Assembly: GCA_023255165.1 (NCBI GenBank)
Contig: JALRJD010000082.1
Span: 1-6,161, forward strand
DNA: 6,161 nt
Direction of reading: 5' to 3'
From: Porticoccaceae bacterium
Lineage (GTDB): Bacteria > Pseudomonadota > Gammaproteobacteria > Pseudomonadales > Porticoccaceae
Part shown: piece by piece, positions 1 to 5,681 of the stretch
Position numbering within the stretch: position 1 is the stretch's first letter
Layout of the letters: the number at the start of each line of letters is the position of its first letter
Made by a program: the position numbers and the translations under genes
The notes under the pieces: generated by a model
Database searches by the model: none
What the model was told of the DNA's origin: nothing
What the model saw: only the letters and a program-made list of their open reading frames with translations

Positions 1-1470
1 AACAATACGTTTCATATCGGTCATATAGCCGCGCAGTTCATGACCAATAATTTCCACATCATGGTCGCGAATCGCGTCATTGACTTCAATCAGACGAACA
101 TTGTCCACCGCGTTTGAGCTATTGGTTAAGCCGCCACCCAGCTCTTCCAGGGTCAGGCTGTTGGCGTGCTCCTGCAGTAAAGGCACCGCGGCATGGCTAA
201 ACAGATAGTTGCCATATTCCGCTGTGTCCGAGATCACCACATTCATTTCATAGAGCTTGTTACGGGCGATACAGTTGGCGATCAGCGGGGTCTCGTGCAG
301 CGACTCGTAATACGCGGACTCTTCGATAATGCCTGAGGCAACCATGGTTTCAAACGCCAGTTCAACGCCGGCTTTAATCATGGCGACCAGATAAATGCCT
401 TTGTCGTAGTATTCCTGCTCGGTGATTTCGATATCGCAATCCGGCGCCTGCTCAAATGTGGTGTCGGCAGTTGCGGCGCGCCACTTCAGCAGATTGGCGT
501 CGTCATTGGCCCAGTCGATCATCATCGTGCGCGAAAACTCACCTTCGATAATATCGTCCATATGCTTTTCAAACAGCGGGCGCAGAATCACTTTTAGCTG
601 CTCGGACATATCAAAGGCTTTGATTTTGGCCGGGTTGCTAAGGCGATCCATCATATTGGTGATGCCGCCGTGCTTAAGGCCTTCGGTGACTGTCTCCCAG
701 CCATATTGAATCAGCTTGCGTGCATAACCGGCATCGACGCCGAGCTGGAGCAGTTGCTGGTGACCGAGAATGGCGCCAGTCTGCAACATGCCGCAGAGAA
801 TAGTCTGCTCGCCCATCAGGTCGGATTTTACTTCGGCTATAAATGAAGACTCGAGCACGCCAGCGCGATCACCACCAGTGGCTGAGGCATAGGCTTTGGC
901 GATAGCCAGGCCATTGCCATTGGGATCGTTTTCCGGGTGTACGGCGATCAGTGTGGGTACGCCGAAGCCGCGCTTGTACTCTTCGCGAACTTCAGTGCCC
1001 GGGCATTTCGGGGCAACCATTATCACAGTGATATCGGGGCGAATCTGCATGCCCTCTTCAACAATGTTAAAGCCGTGGGAATAGGAGAGAGTGGCGCCTT
1101 TCTTCATCAGTGGCATAACCGCGGTCACGGCCGCAGTGTGCTGCTTGTCTGGCGTCAGGTTGAGGACCAGATCGGCATCCGGGACCAGCTCTTCAGCGGT
1201 GCCAACCTTAAAGCCGTTTTCAGTGGCCCAGCGGAATGACTGACGCTTTTCGGCGATCGCCTGCTCACGCAGTGCGTAGGAGATATTCAACCCTGAGTCG
1301 CGCATATTGAGGCCCTGGTTAAGACCCTGGGCGCCACAGCCGATAATCACGATATTCCAGCCTTTGATCAGCTCGCAGCCATCGGTAAATTCACTGCGAT
1401 CCATAAAGCGGCATTTGCCCAGCTGCGTCAATTTGTCGCGCAAGCTGAGGGTATTAAAGTAGTTAGCCAT
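1..1470 (-). CDS. ilvC: Ketol-acid reductoisomerase (NADP+), class II, 3' end cut by window edge
   Basis: Cytoplasmic acetohydroxy acid isomeroreductase. It rearranges and reduces 2-acetolactate (valine/leucine branch) or 2-aceto-2-hydroxybutyrate (isoleucine branch) with NADPH and Mg2+. I translated the minus strand: 490 sense codons are open from the ATG at 1470 to base 1. The E. coli enzyme has 491 residues and ends a few residues after the MTDMKRI stretch, which is seen here at 483-489, so only the last few codons are missing. It begins MANYFNTL as in E. coli. Visible residues, in E. coli numbering: Rossmann motif GCGAQG (44-49); NADPH 2'-phosphate contacts R68, R76 and S78; H132 and K155; metal ligands D217, E221, E389 and E393; substrate serine S414. 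The duplicated knotted C-terminal domain marks the long class II form. The ribosome site GGAGAG (1476-1481) lies 5 nt before the ATG. The gene is divergent from its regulator ilvY. No damage is seen. Confidence 0.97.
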   Translation of the reverse strand, partial: MANYFNTLSLRDKLTQLGKCRFMDRSEFTDGCELIKGWNIVIIGCGAQGLNQGLNMRDSGLNISYALREQAIAEKRQSFRWATENGFKVGTAEELVPDADLVLNLTPDKQHTAAVTAVMPLMKKGATLSYSHGFNIVEEGMQIRPDITVIMVAPKCPGTEVREEYKRGFGVPTLIAVHPENDPNGNGLAIAKAYASATGGDRAGVLESSFIAEVKSDLMGEQTILCGMLQTGAILGHQQLLQLGVDAGYARKLIQYGWETVTEGLKHGGITNMMDRLSNPAKIKAFDMSEQLKVILRPLFEKHMDDIIEGEFSRTMMIDWANDDANLLKWRAATADTTFEQAPDCDIEITEQEYYDKGIYLVAMIKAGVELAFETMVASGIIEESAYYESLHETPLIANCIARNKLYEMNVVISDTAEYGNYLFSHAAVPLLQEHANSLTLEELGGGLTNSSNAVDNVRLIEVNDAIRDHDVEIIGHELRGYMTDMKRIV

Positions 1471-1486
1471 TTTCTCTCTCCGTCCA

Positions 1487-1500
1487 CCGCCGTGCGGCGG
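1487..1500 (-). promoter_or_regulatory. GC-rich hairpin directly upstream of the ilvC ribosome site
   Basis: A perfect inverted repeat, CCGCC-GTGC-GGCGG, can fold into a 5-bp all-GC stem with a 4-nt loop in the ilvC mRNA. It ends only 5 nt before the ribosome site at 1476-1481. No U-run follows, so it is not an intrinsic terminator. It could affect translation start or protect the 5' end of a processed message. Its function is inferred from position only. Confidence 0.4.
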
Positions 1501-1501
1501 A

Positions 1502-1548
1502 TAGTTTCTTTGTTAGTTTCTTTGTTAGTTTCTCTGTCAGTGTTTTGT
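1502..1548. repeat. 12-bp tandem repeat in the ilvC leader, about 3.9 copies
   Basis: The unit TAGTTTCTTTGT occurs exactly at 1502-1513 and 1514-1525, with one change at 1526-1537, and a diverged 11-bp copy at 1538-1548. In the ilvC message it reads as repeated ACAAAGAAACTA, an A-rich and unstructured stretch. It lies inside the predicted 5' untranslated leader, between the promoter and the hairpin at 1487-1500. It may be a slippage-prone array or an RNA-binding stretch; nothing in the sequence decides which. Confidence 0.85.
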
Positions 1549-1607
1549 TAGCGCCAGATCAAGGGGCCGTGACAAACAATAATCGAGCCCAATCTCAGCG
1601 GACGCGC

Positions 1608-1636
1608 AGTTTACGTCGTTTTTGATATTGCTTAAA
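1608..1636 (-). promoter_or_regulatory. Predicted IlvY-activated ilvC promoter
   Basis: On the minus strand, TTTAAG (1631-1636) and TAAACT (1608-1613) are separated by exactly 17 nt. The -35 matches the sigma-70 consensus at only three of six positions, as expected for a promoter that needs an activator. Transcription would start near 1601, giving a leader of about 130 nt. The palindrome at 1659-1673 is then centred at about -65, the usual recognition-site position for LysR-type activators. The assignment is inferred from spacing and is not proven. Confidence 0.45.
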
Positions 1637-1648
1637 ACGATATATATT
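1622..1648 (+). promoter_or_regulatory. Candidate ilvY promoter
   Basis: TTGATA (1622-1627, five of six to consensus) is followed by TATATT (1643-1648, five of six) with a short 15-nt spacer. TATTCA at 1645-1650 gives 17 nt but a poorer box. Transcription would start near 1655, so the palindrome at 1659-1673 would sit on the first transcribed bases. That fits the known repression by IlvY of its own gene. The face-to-face overlap with the ilvC promoter (1608-1636) is typical of LysR-type pairs. Confidence 0.4.
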
Positions 1649-1658
1649 CATCACAGTG

Positions 1659-1673
1659 TTGCAAATTTTGCAA
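1659..1673. promoter_or_regulatory. Predicted IlvY operator (T-N11-A palindrome)
   Basis: TTGCAAATTTTGCAA is a perfect dyad: 7-bp arms around one central base. It contains the LysR-family T-N11-A pattern (T1660 to A1672). It lies between divergent ilvY and ilvC, at about -65 from the predicted ilvC start and over the predicted ilvY start. A much weaker half-matching stretch (about 1627-1641) lies roughly three helical turns away, near the ilvC -35 box, and may be the activation half-site. The sequence supports the dyad directly; the binding protein is inferred from the neighbouring gene. Confidence 0.65.
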
Positions 1674-1702
1674 TATGGGTTGTCTCTGGTTATGCTGCGG
1701 CC

Positions 1703-2590
1703 ATGGATATTCGATCGCTGACACTGTTTCAACATCTCGCCACCAGCCTGCATTTTGGTAAAACCGCTGCCGCCTGCCACCTTAGCCCCTCGACCCTGAG
1801 CCGTTCCATTCAGCGCCTGGAAGAGCAGCTTGGCAGTCAGCTGCTGATTCGCGATAACCGCTCGGTGCTGCTGACCAGTGAGGGCAAAAAACTGCTTGCC
1901 TACGCGGACCAGCAGATCGCCCAGTTTGAGAGCTTGAAGCAGTCACTGAATCAGTCGCAAAAAGAGCTCAGTGGTTCATTGAAACTCTATTGTTCGGTGA
2001 CTGCCTCATACTCCTACCTGCCGCCGTTGCTGGAAAAGTTTCGTCAGGCCCACCCCAATATTGATATCAACCTCGACACCGGCGATGCCGCCGACGGTAT
2101 TGATCAGATTAAAAACCAGAAAGTCGATCTCGCGATTGCCGCGCGCCCGGATGAGCTGTCACCGCGCATTCATTTTCAAACCATCGCCACTGTGCCCCTG
2201 GCCATCGCCGCGCCGACCATTAGCTGCGCGGTGAAGCAGGCACTGCAATCAGAGACCATTGATTGGGCCAACCTGCCGATTATTCTGCCTGAGCACGGTG
2301 TGGCGCGAAAACGCTTCGAGCAGTGGTTTCGTCAGCATCACAATGGCCGGCCCAATGTCTATGCCCAGGTCTCCGGTCAGGAGGCGCTGGTCAGTATGGT
2401 GGCGCTGGGTTGCGGGATTGGTATTGCCCCTAATGTGGTTATCGAGAACAGCCCGGTGAAAGATCGGGTGGAACTGCTGCCAGAGACCAATATCCCACCC
2501 TTTGATCTAGGCCTCTGCTGTTTTAGCAAAAAACTCGATGACCCGATTGTGGCTGAGTTTATGGCCATGGCGTACAGCCCTGAGCGTTAA
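1703..2590 (+). CDS. ilvY: LysR-type transcriptional activator of ilvC
   Basis: DNA-binding regulator that activates ilvC when the substrate acetolactate or acetohydroxybutyrate accumulates, and represses its own gene. The start is taken at ATG 1703, giving 295 residues against 297 for E. coli IlvY. The frame stays open back to TTG 1622, but the extra 27 codons would cover the promoter and operator and lie outside the family's N-terminus. Seen: an N-terminal winged helix-turn-helix at about 1-60, with SPSTLSR (28-34), IQRLEEQLG and IRDNRSVLLT; then a substrate-binding domain with the IlvY-like stretches CSVTASYSYLPP, TGDAAD, and SMVALGCGIGIAP followed by VIENSP. The match to IlvY is recognisable along the whole length. 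No strong ribosome site precedes the ATG. The gene converges on hpbD, and its last codons lie in a tandem repeat. Confidence 0.93.
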   Translation: MDIRSLTLFQHLATSLHFGKTAAACHLSPSTLSRSIQRLEEQLGSQLLIRDNRSVLLTSEGKKLLAYADQQIAQFESLKQSLNQSQKELSGSLKLYCSVTASYSYLPPLLEKFRQAHPNIDINLDTGDAADGIDQIKNQKVDLAIAARPDELSPRIHFQTIATVPLAIAAPTISCAVKQALQSETIDWANLPIILPEHGVARKRFEQWFRQHHNGRPNVYAQVSGQEALVSMVALGCGIGIAPNVVIENSPVKDRVELLPETNIPPFDLGLCCFSKKLDDPIVAEFMAMAYSPER

Positions 2591-2663
2591 GCAGCCCTGA
2601 GCGTTAAAGCAGCCCTGAGCAATAAAAAGCCCTGAGCGATAAAAAGCCCCTGGCTGCTAAAAA
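2576..2663. repeat. Degenerate 17-bp tandem repeats over the ilvY stop codon
   Basis: Copies of an AGCCCTGAGCgnTAAAa unit start at 2576, 2593, 2611, 2628 and, more diverged, 2645. The first copy supplies the last codons and the TAA of ilvY. The fifth covers the TAG of the convergent hpbD gene at 2657-2659. Spacing is 17 or 18 bp. The repeats fill the whole 66-bp gap between the two genes. On the minus strand the third and fourth copies read GGGCTTTTTAT, so the array offers repeated T-runs. It looks like recent slippage duplication from the ilvY end. Confidence 0.85.
2641..2655 (-). terminator. Weak possible terminator after hpbD
   Basis: One base past the hpbD stop, the minus strand reads AGCC-AGG-GGCT followed by TTTTTAT. 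A 4-bp GC stem and 3-nt loop with a T-run has the shape of an intrinsic terminator, but the stem is short. The T-run may simply come from the tandem repeat in which it lies. Confidence 0.3.
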
Positions 2664-3760
2664 CTAGCCACCTGATTGGTAAACAACCCCTCGTCAGGTA
2701 CCACCCCGAGACCGGGGCCGCTGGGCAGTTTGATATGGCCATCTTTAATCACAATGCCATTTTTCGAGTCGTAGTGACCTTCAATATAGGGTTGTGCCAG
2801 CCACGCCCCTTCAAACAATTTCGGTTTTACCGTGGCGCCGAGATGAACACAGGCGGCGGCAATAATATCACCACCCCATGAATCGTCCGACGTATGGTGC
2901 AGATTGCGTGCCTCACAGATATCACGGAAGCTGGCCATCGGCATCAGGCCGCCAATGCGTGTTACCTTCATGCCAAAACCGTCCACCAAGCCGCCCGCTG
3001 CGGCACGGATAACGGTGGCCAGATCGATCGCACTTTCGTCAATATAGATCGGGTGATGCAGCTGTTGGCGGATCGCCGCAATCTCGTCGAGGCTGTCGCA
3101 GGGCTGCTCAAGAATAAATGGAATATCGGCACACTCGCGACTCAGTCGCAACGCATCTCTGGTGGTCAAGCCGCGATTGCCATCCACCGCCAAACGCATT
3201 TTGGTGCCCACCGTTTCCCAGACTTTGCGTACCACTGCAATATCAATCTCCACTGGCCGGCCGCTGATCTTGATCTGCATCCTCGGGAAACCCTGAGCCA
3301 ACTTGTCCGCAGCGATGCGGGCAATCTCATCGGGCTCGCCCACCGCGCTGGCATAGTAAGATGGCACGCGGTCAGTGACCGCGCCGCCTAGCAACGTGGC
3401 AACCGAAAGGCCGGTTTTTTTACCGAGAAGATCATAGGCGGCGATATCAATGGCCGCCTTGGCATAGTTATGGCCATTGAGCAGACCATCCATACGGCGA
3501 TGCAACAGCAGCGGTTGGGTTGCGTCGGCGCCAATAATGCCCGGCGCCATTTCGACCAGGGCGGCTCGCGCGCCCGCCGCATGGCTCGGCGCATAGGTCG
3601 ATCCCACCGGGCAGGTTTCGCCCCAGCCGACCAGGCCGCAGTCACTTTCAAGTTTGACCAGCGTTGTATCGAGACTGGTAACCAGTGCATTGGCCATGCG
3701 GTAGCTGCCGCCTTTGACTGGCAGATCGTGCTGATAGATAGTGAGTTTACTGATTTTCAT
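2657..3760 (-). CDS. hpbD: 4-hydroxyproline betaine 2-epimerase (enolase superfamily)
   Basis: A 367-residue enolase-superfamily enzyme of the mandelate racemase type. It closely resembles, along its length, the characterised Pelagibaca bermudensis HpbD, sharing stretches such as GWGETCPVG, YAPSHA, NYAKAAIDIAAYDL, GFGMK and GGDIIAAAC. HpbD inverts C2 of trans-4-hydroxy-L-proline betaine, and also acts on proline betaine, to start degradation of these osmolytes. Layout: N-terminal capping domain (about 1-125), then the beta-barrel. Visible catalytic set: K164 in QIKIS, metal ligands D193 (VDGN), E218 (LEQP) and D241 (IDES), and K265 in GMKVT. The lysine pair on opposite faces fits a 1,1-proton-transfer racemase/epimerase. 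The ATG at 3760 has GGCAGG about 6 nt upstream. It is in the cytoplasm, with no signal peptide. A same-strand MFS permease lies 332 bp upstream. A cis-3-hydroxyproline dehydratase is a less likely reading. Confidence 0.85.
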   Translation of the reverse strand: MKISKLTIYQHDLPVKGGSYRMANALVTSLDTTLVKLESDCGLVGWGETCPVGSTYAPSHAAGARAALVEMAPGIIGADATQPLLLHRRMDGLLNGHNYAKAAIDIAAYDLLGKKTGLSVATLLGGAVTDRVPSYYASAVGEPDEIARIAADKLAQGFPRMQIKISGRPVEIDIAVVRKVWETVGTKMRLAVDGNRGLTTRDALRLSRECADIPFILEQPCDSLDEIAAIRQQLHHPIYIDESAIDLATVIRAAAGGLVDGFGMKVTRIGGLMPMASFRDICEARNLHHTSDDSWGGDIIAAACVHLGATVKPKLFEGAWLAQPYIEGHYDSKNGIVIKDGHIKLPSGPGLGVVPDEGLFTNQVASF

Positions 3761-3835
3761 AATAGGCCTGCCAGGGAGGGGTTAAGTCACGGTGTAGCCG
3801 CCGTCACTATCGCCTACTTTCGCCGCGAAAAGGCT

Positions 3836-3854
3836 GGTTTGCGTAACGTTAACC
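3836..3854. promoter_or_regulatory. 19-bp dyad upstream of hpbD, candidate operator
   Basis: GGTTtgCGTaACGttAACC is symmetrical except for two internal base pairs (positions 5/15 and 6/14 of the dyad). It lies 76 bp before the hpbD start codon, in non-coding DNA. The size and the CGT/ACG core would suit a dimeric repressor, but no regulator gene for hpbD is present in the window, so the binding protein is unknown. Confidence 0.35.
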
Positions 3855-3898
3855 AATGGATTTTGACCATCGAATATTTTTATTATTTGCGATGCATA

Positions 3899-4051
3899 CT
3901 AGAGTGCGGCGCGGAGTGGTTCAAACAGTTTTTGAAGCCATAAGTAACTCTTATGGAATGAGTATGCAGTACTGCCCTTGCCTTTAGCGACGGAATTGAA
4001 TGTCAGGTCGTCGATGATCTGTTCTTGCTGGTTGGCAGCCTTCAGCCAAAC
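3899..4051 (-). pseudogene. Start-less 50-codon frame, possible gene remnant
   Basis: The minus strand is open for 50 sense codons between TAA (4052-4054) and TAG (3899-3901), with no ATG, GTG or TTG. The translation starts VWLKAANQQEQIIDDL and ends YLWLQKLFEPLRAAL. The codons favour purine-first, pyrimidine-last triplets, a coding-like pattern. Just upstream a second frame (about 4041-4080) also reads smoothly into the same place, so a frameshift is possible. I do not recognise the family. It may be the tail of a deleted gene that once stood between the permease and hpbD, or chance. Confidence 0.25.
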
Positions 4052-4092
4052 TTAGGGGCTCAGTAATTGCGCACAATACATCAAACAAGGCT

Positions 4093-5244
4093 CTAACGCA
4101 GACTCGCGTCACCTTTGGCTAAGCCCCGGGCAGCGAAGAGAAAACCAATCGTCAGCAGACCAAATCCATAGCAGGCGAAGACGGTATACACGGACGTTGA
4201 GTCAGTAATCAGTTGTGCCGCGATAATGGGGCCAAGCGCAACGCCGGAAAGCTGGGCGGTTCCGATAAAGTTGGCGCTCCGCAAAGTGGGGTCTAACTCG
4301 ATGACCAGCGGTAAATGGAACGGCGGCACAAACATCCAGACAAAAGAGAATACAATCAGGCTGATATACAGCGCTGAAACATTCTTCATTGTCATAAATA
4401 CGAAGGCACTCAAAACAACCACGATCATTCCACCCAGCAGCGCCTTGGTGGGGCTTAGGCGCGAGGCAAAGAAAATGGCGCACAGGCCCGCCGCGATCTG
4501 TGCAGCGATGGCCATGCTAAGCGCTGATTTCAGGTGTTGATCTGGATAGCCAAGTTCCTTTCCGAGGGGCAAGACATAAACCCAAAATCCCATAATGCTG
4601 GCGATAAACAGCCCGGATGCGATCAGGCCTAAAATACCCGGCAGAGGAGGGGTGCCGCTCGATGATTGGCCTTCCGCCAAATCATAAGAGGCCGGCATCC
4701 AGTAAACCGACAGTAGCAGCGCCAGATTTGCTAGAGCCAATAACCCATAACCACCAGCCGCCCCTGCAGCGTCTGCTAGCCAATGGGTAATAAGCAATGA
4801 AAACAGGAATGAAATGACGGCTTGAGAGGTAACATAGACCGCGAAGGTGCGACCAGGAACCAACGAACGTGCCATCAACCCAAGCAATATCCAAAGCAGC
4901 GTTCCAGAGCAGAGGCCGCTTATTCCGCGAAGCAGGATGACACTCAATCCTGTACTGAAGGCAGTGCCTAAATTAGCCAGCAATGCAAACACCAGCGCTA
5001 ACGCGGCAATGCGCTTTAATTGCAATGGTTTAAGAAAAAGAGCAGCGAGGGTCGTACCCAGTGTCATGCCAATGGCCTCTGAGGTCGCGGCTTGTCCTAT
5101 TTGCACGACATTGAGCTGTCCTTGATCCAGGAGCCCTCCAAGCAGAATGGGTTGCAGGGCAGCAACGCAACCCGAGATAACGCCCATACTGATCACGATG
5201 ATGGATTCAAGCTGGGTAAAGGTCTGTTTTAGCTGGTTAGACAT
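4093..5244 (-). CDS. Major facilitator superfamily permease, substrate unknown
   Basis: An inner-membrane carrier of 383 residues, typical MFS length. About twelve hydrophobic helices can be placed: roughly 14-36, 46-71, 78-98, 100-125, 135-155 and 163-183; a polar central loop 184-202 (AEGQSSSG); then 203-224, 238-260, 267-287, 290-312, 324-346 and 350-373. The RGISG stretch at 106-110 in helix 4 matches the conserved arginine found there in many MFS drug/solute carriers. There is no signal peptide or extra domain. The start at 5244 is supported by GGAGG (5249-5253) 4 nt upstream. It lies on the hpbD strand, so a role in osmolyte or amino-acid movement is possible, but helix patterns alone give neither substrate nor direction. 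A small possible ORF overlaps its start. Confidence 0.85.
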   Translation of the reverse strand: MSNQLKQTFTQLESIIVISMGVISGCVAALQPILLGGLLDQGQLNVVQIGQAATSEAIGMTLGTTLAALFLKPLQLKRIAALALVFALLANLGTAFSTGLSVILLRGISGLCSGTLLWILLGLMARSLVPGRTFAVYVTSQAVISFLFSLLITHWLADAAGAAGGYGLLALANLALLLSVYWMPASYDLAEGQSSSGTPPLPGILGLIASGLFIASIMGFWVYVLPLGKELGYPDQHLKSALSMAIAAQIAAGLCAIFFASRLSPTKALLGGMIVVVLSAFVFMTMKNVSALYISLIVFSFVWMFVPPFHLPLVIELDPTLRSANFIGTAQLSGVALGPIIAAQLITDSTSVYTVFACYGFGLLTIGFLFAARGLAKGDASLR

Positions 5245-5347
5245 AAGGCCTCCGACTTATTCTAGTTGGATTAATGGCTTCATCTAGGGAGGGGTGCTGA
5301 CGGGCTTGGGCGAACCGGGCGCTATCGACTTCACCGTAGGAATCCAT
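5237..5347 (-). CDS. Possible 36-residue small ORF overlapping the MFS start
   Basis: ATG at 5347 opens 36 codons (MDSYGEVDSARFAQ at the start, ISRRPYV at the end) and stops at TAA 5237-5239. It therefore overlaps the MFS ATG in an ATGTCTAA arrangement typical of translational coupling. AAAGGG lies 4 nt before the ATG and could serve as ribosome site. The codons show a purine-first, pyrimidine-last bias (GAT, GGT, GTC, AGC, GCC). There is no hydrophobic segment, and I recognise no family. It could be a leader peptide, a coupled small protein, the relic of a gene's N-terminus, or chance. Confidence 0.35.
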   Translation of the reverse strand: MDSYGEVDSARFAQARQHPSLDEAINPTRISRRPYV

Positions 5348-5373
5348 TTGACCCTTTTATTTTTATAGGGAGA

Positions 5374-5450
5374 TGGTAGCTACGGGTGGACTTGAACCAC
5401 CGACCCCAGCATTATGAATGCTGTGCTCTAACCAGCTGAGCTACGTAGCC
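5374..5450 (-). tRNA. tRNA-Met (CAU), elongator type
   Basis: The 77-nt minus-strand sequence folds as a full cloverleaf: acceptor GGCTACG with CGTAGCT; D stem GCTC/GAGC; anticodon stem CAGCA/TGCTG around loop TTCATAA (anticodon CAU at the centre); T stem GGTGG/CCACC with loop TTCAAGT; discriminator A; CCA encoded (5374-5376). The sequence tracks E. coli elongator tRNA-Met (GGCTACGTAGCTCAG start). The initiator form is excluded because it lacks the C1xA72 mismatch and the three G-C pairs of the initiator anticodon stem. A CAU-anticodon tRNA-Ile with lysidine is less likely from the body sequence. Pair 1-72 is a G.U wobble. Confidence 0.95.
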
Positions 5451-5474
5451 ATTGCTCTTTTAGAGAGGGCGCGA

Positions 5475-5503
5475 ATTTTCTCGATTTTGCCAGGGGTTGT
5501 CAA
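5475..5503 (-). promoter_or_regulatory. tRNA-Met promoter with GC-rich discriminator
   Basis: On the minus strand a perfect -35 TTGACA (5498-5503) is followed after 17 nt by GAAAAT (5475-5480), and then by the GC-rich TCGCGCCC before the expected start near 5467. The tRNA begins at 5450. A consensus -35 with a GC-rich discriminator is the usual arrangement of stable-RNA promoters under stringent control in proteobacteria; that regulation is inferred. Confidence 0.65.
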
Positions 5504-5534
5504 GGCGTTTTCCGCAGTCGGTTGCGCGACGCTT

Positions 5535-5681
5535 TTATCCTTTCGTGGGCAATTCATGATCCCGATAATGGGGGTCCAGCCAGCATTGGGGCAGGGATTC
5601 CCCGGATAGAAAAACCAGGTGTGCTTTAGGGATGGTTTCCGGCTCCTGCGCTTCTTCCCCGTAGCGATAGCGCCCGGCAAC
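5535..5681 (-). pseudogene. Unrecognised short frame upstream of tRNA-Met, possibly truncated
   Basis: The minus strand is open from the start of fumC homology down to TAA 5535-5537, about 48 codons (VAGRYRYGEEAQEPE at the start, WLDPHYRDHELPTKG at the end). The frame continues upstream to an ATG at 5723, but that part lies antisense to clear fumC sequence, so a complete 62-residue protein would need the overlap to be real. If the join near 5683 is true, this is the 3' part of a gammaproteobacterial gene cut by it. It ends 31 bp before the tRNA promoter. A second long frame (5441-5680) competes over the same DNA. No family recognised. Confidence 0.25.

Larger units (their letters stand above)
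3761..4092. other. 332-bp gap between hpbD and the MFS gene, no intact gene
   Basis: It should hold the 3' end of the MFS transcript and the control region of hpbD. Seen: a 19-bp imperfect dyad (3836-3854); an AT-rich stem-loop with CATCG/CGATG arms (3868-3894); a start-less 50-codon frame (3899-4051, minus); and a 5-bp hairpin TTGGC/GCCAA (4032-4049) without a U-run. I found no confident sigma-70 promoter for hpbD and no clear terminator for the MFS gene, so whether the two genes share a transcript is open. Confidence 0.6.

Noticed and set aside
422..1239. Plus-strand frames inside ilvC (422-709, 896-1084, 937-1239)
   Set aside because: They are antisense to a fully conserved ilvC reading frame and have no family resemblance or ribosome site.
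1622..1702. 27-codon N-terminal extension of IlvY from TTG 1622
   Set aside because: It would cover the predicted promoter and operator, begins with a non-ATG codon, and precedes the residue where known IlvY proteins start.
2894..3943. Plus-strand frames across hpbD (2894-3391, 3470-3943)
   Set aside because: They are antisense to a well-conserved enzyme; codon phasing follows hpbD. The second continues into the gap without recognisable content.
4032..4049. TTGGC/GCCAA hairpin as MFS terminator
   Set aside because: The stem is five pairs and no U-run follows on either strand.
5259..5264. TAGAAT as a -10 box for the MFS gene
   Set aside because: Transcription would start within the ribosome site at 5249-5253, leaving no leader, and there is no -35 at the right distance.
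5352..5370. CCCT/AGGG arms with AT-rich loop after tRNA-Met as a terminator
   Set aside because: Only four base pairs, an 11-nt loop and no T-run after it on the tRNA strand; too weak to call.
5441..5680. 79-codon minus-strand frame across the tRNA promoter
   Set aside because: It overlaps the tRNA-Met 5' end and its promoter, and competes with another frame over the same DNA; no recognisable motif.
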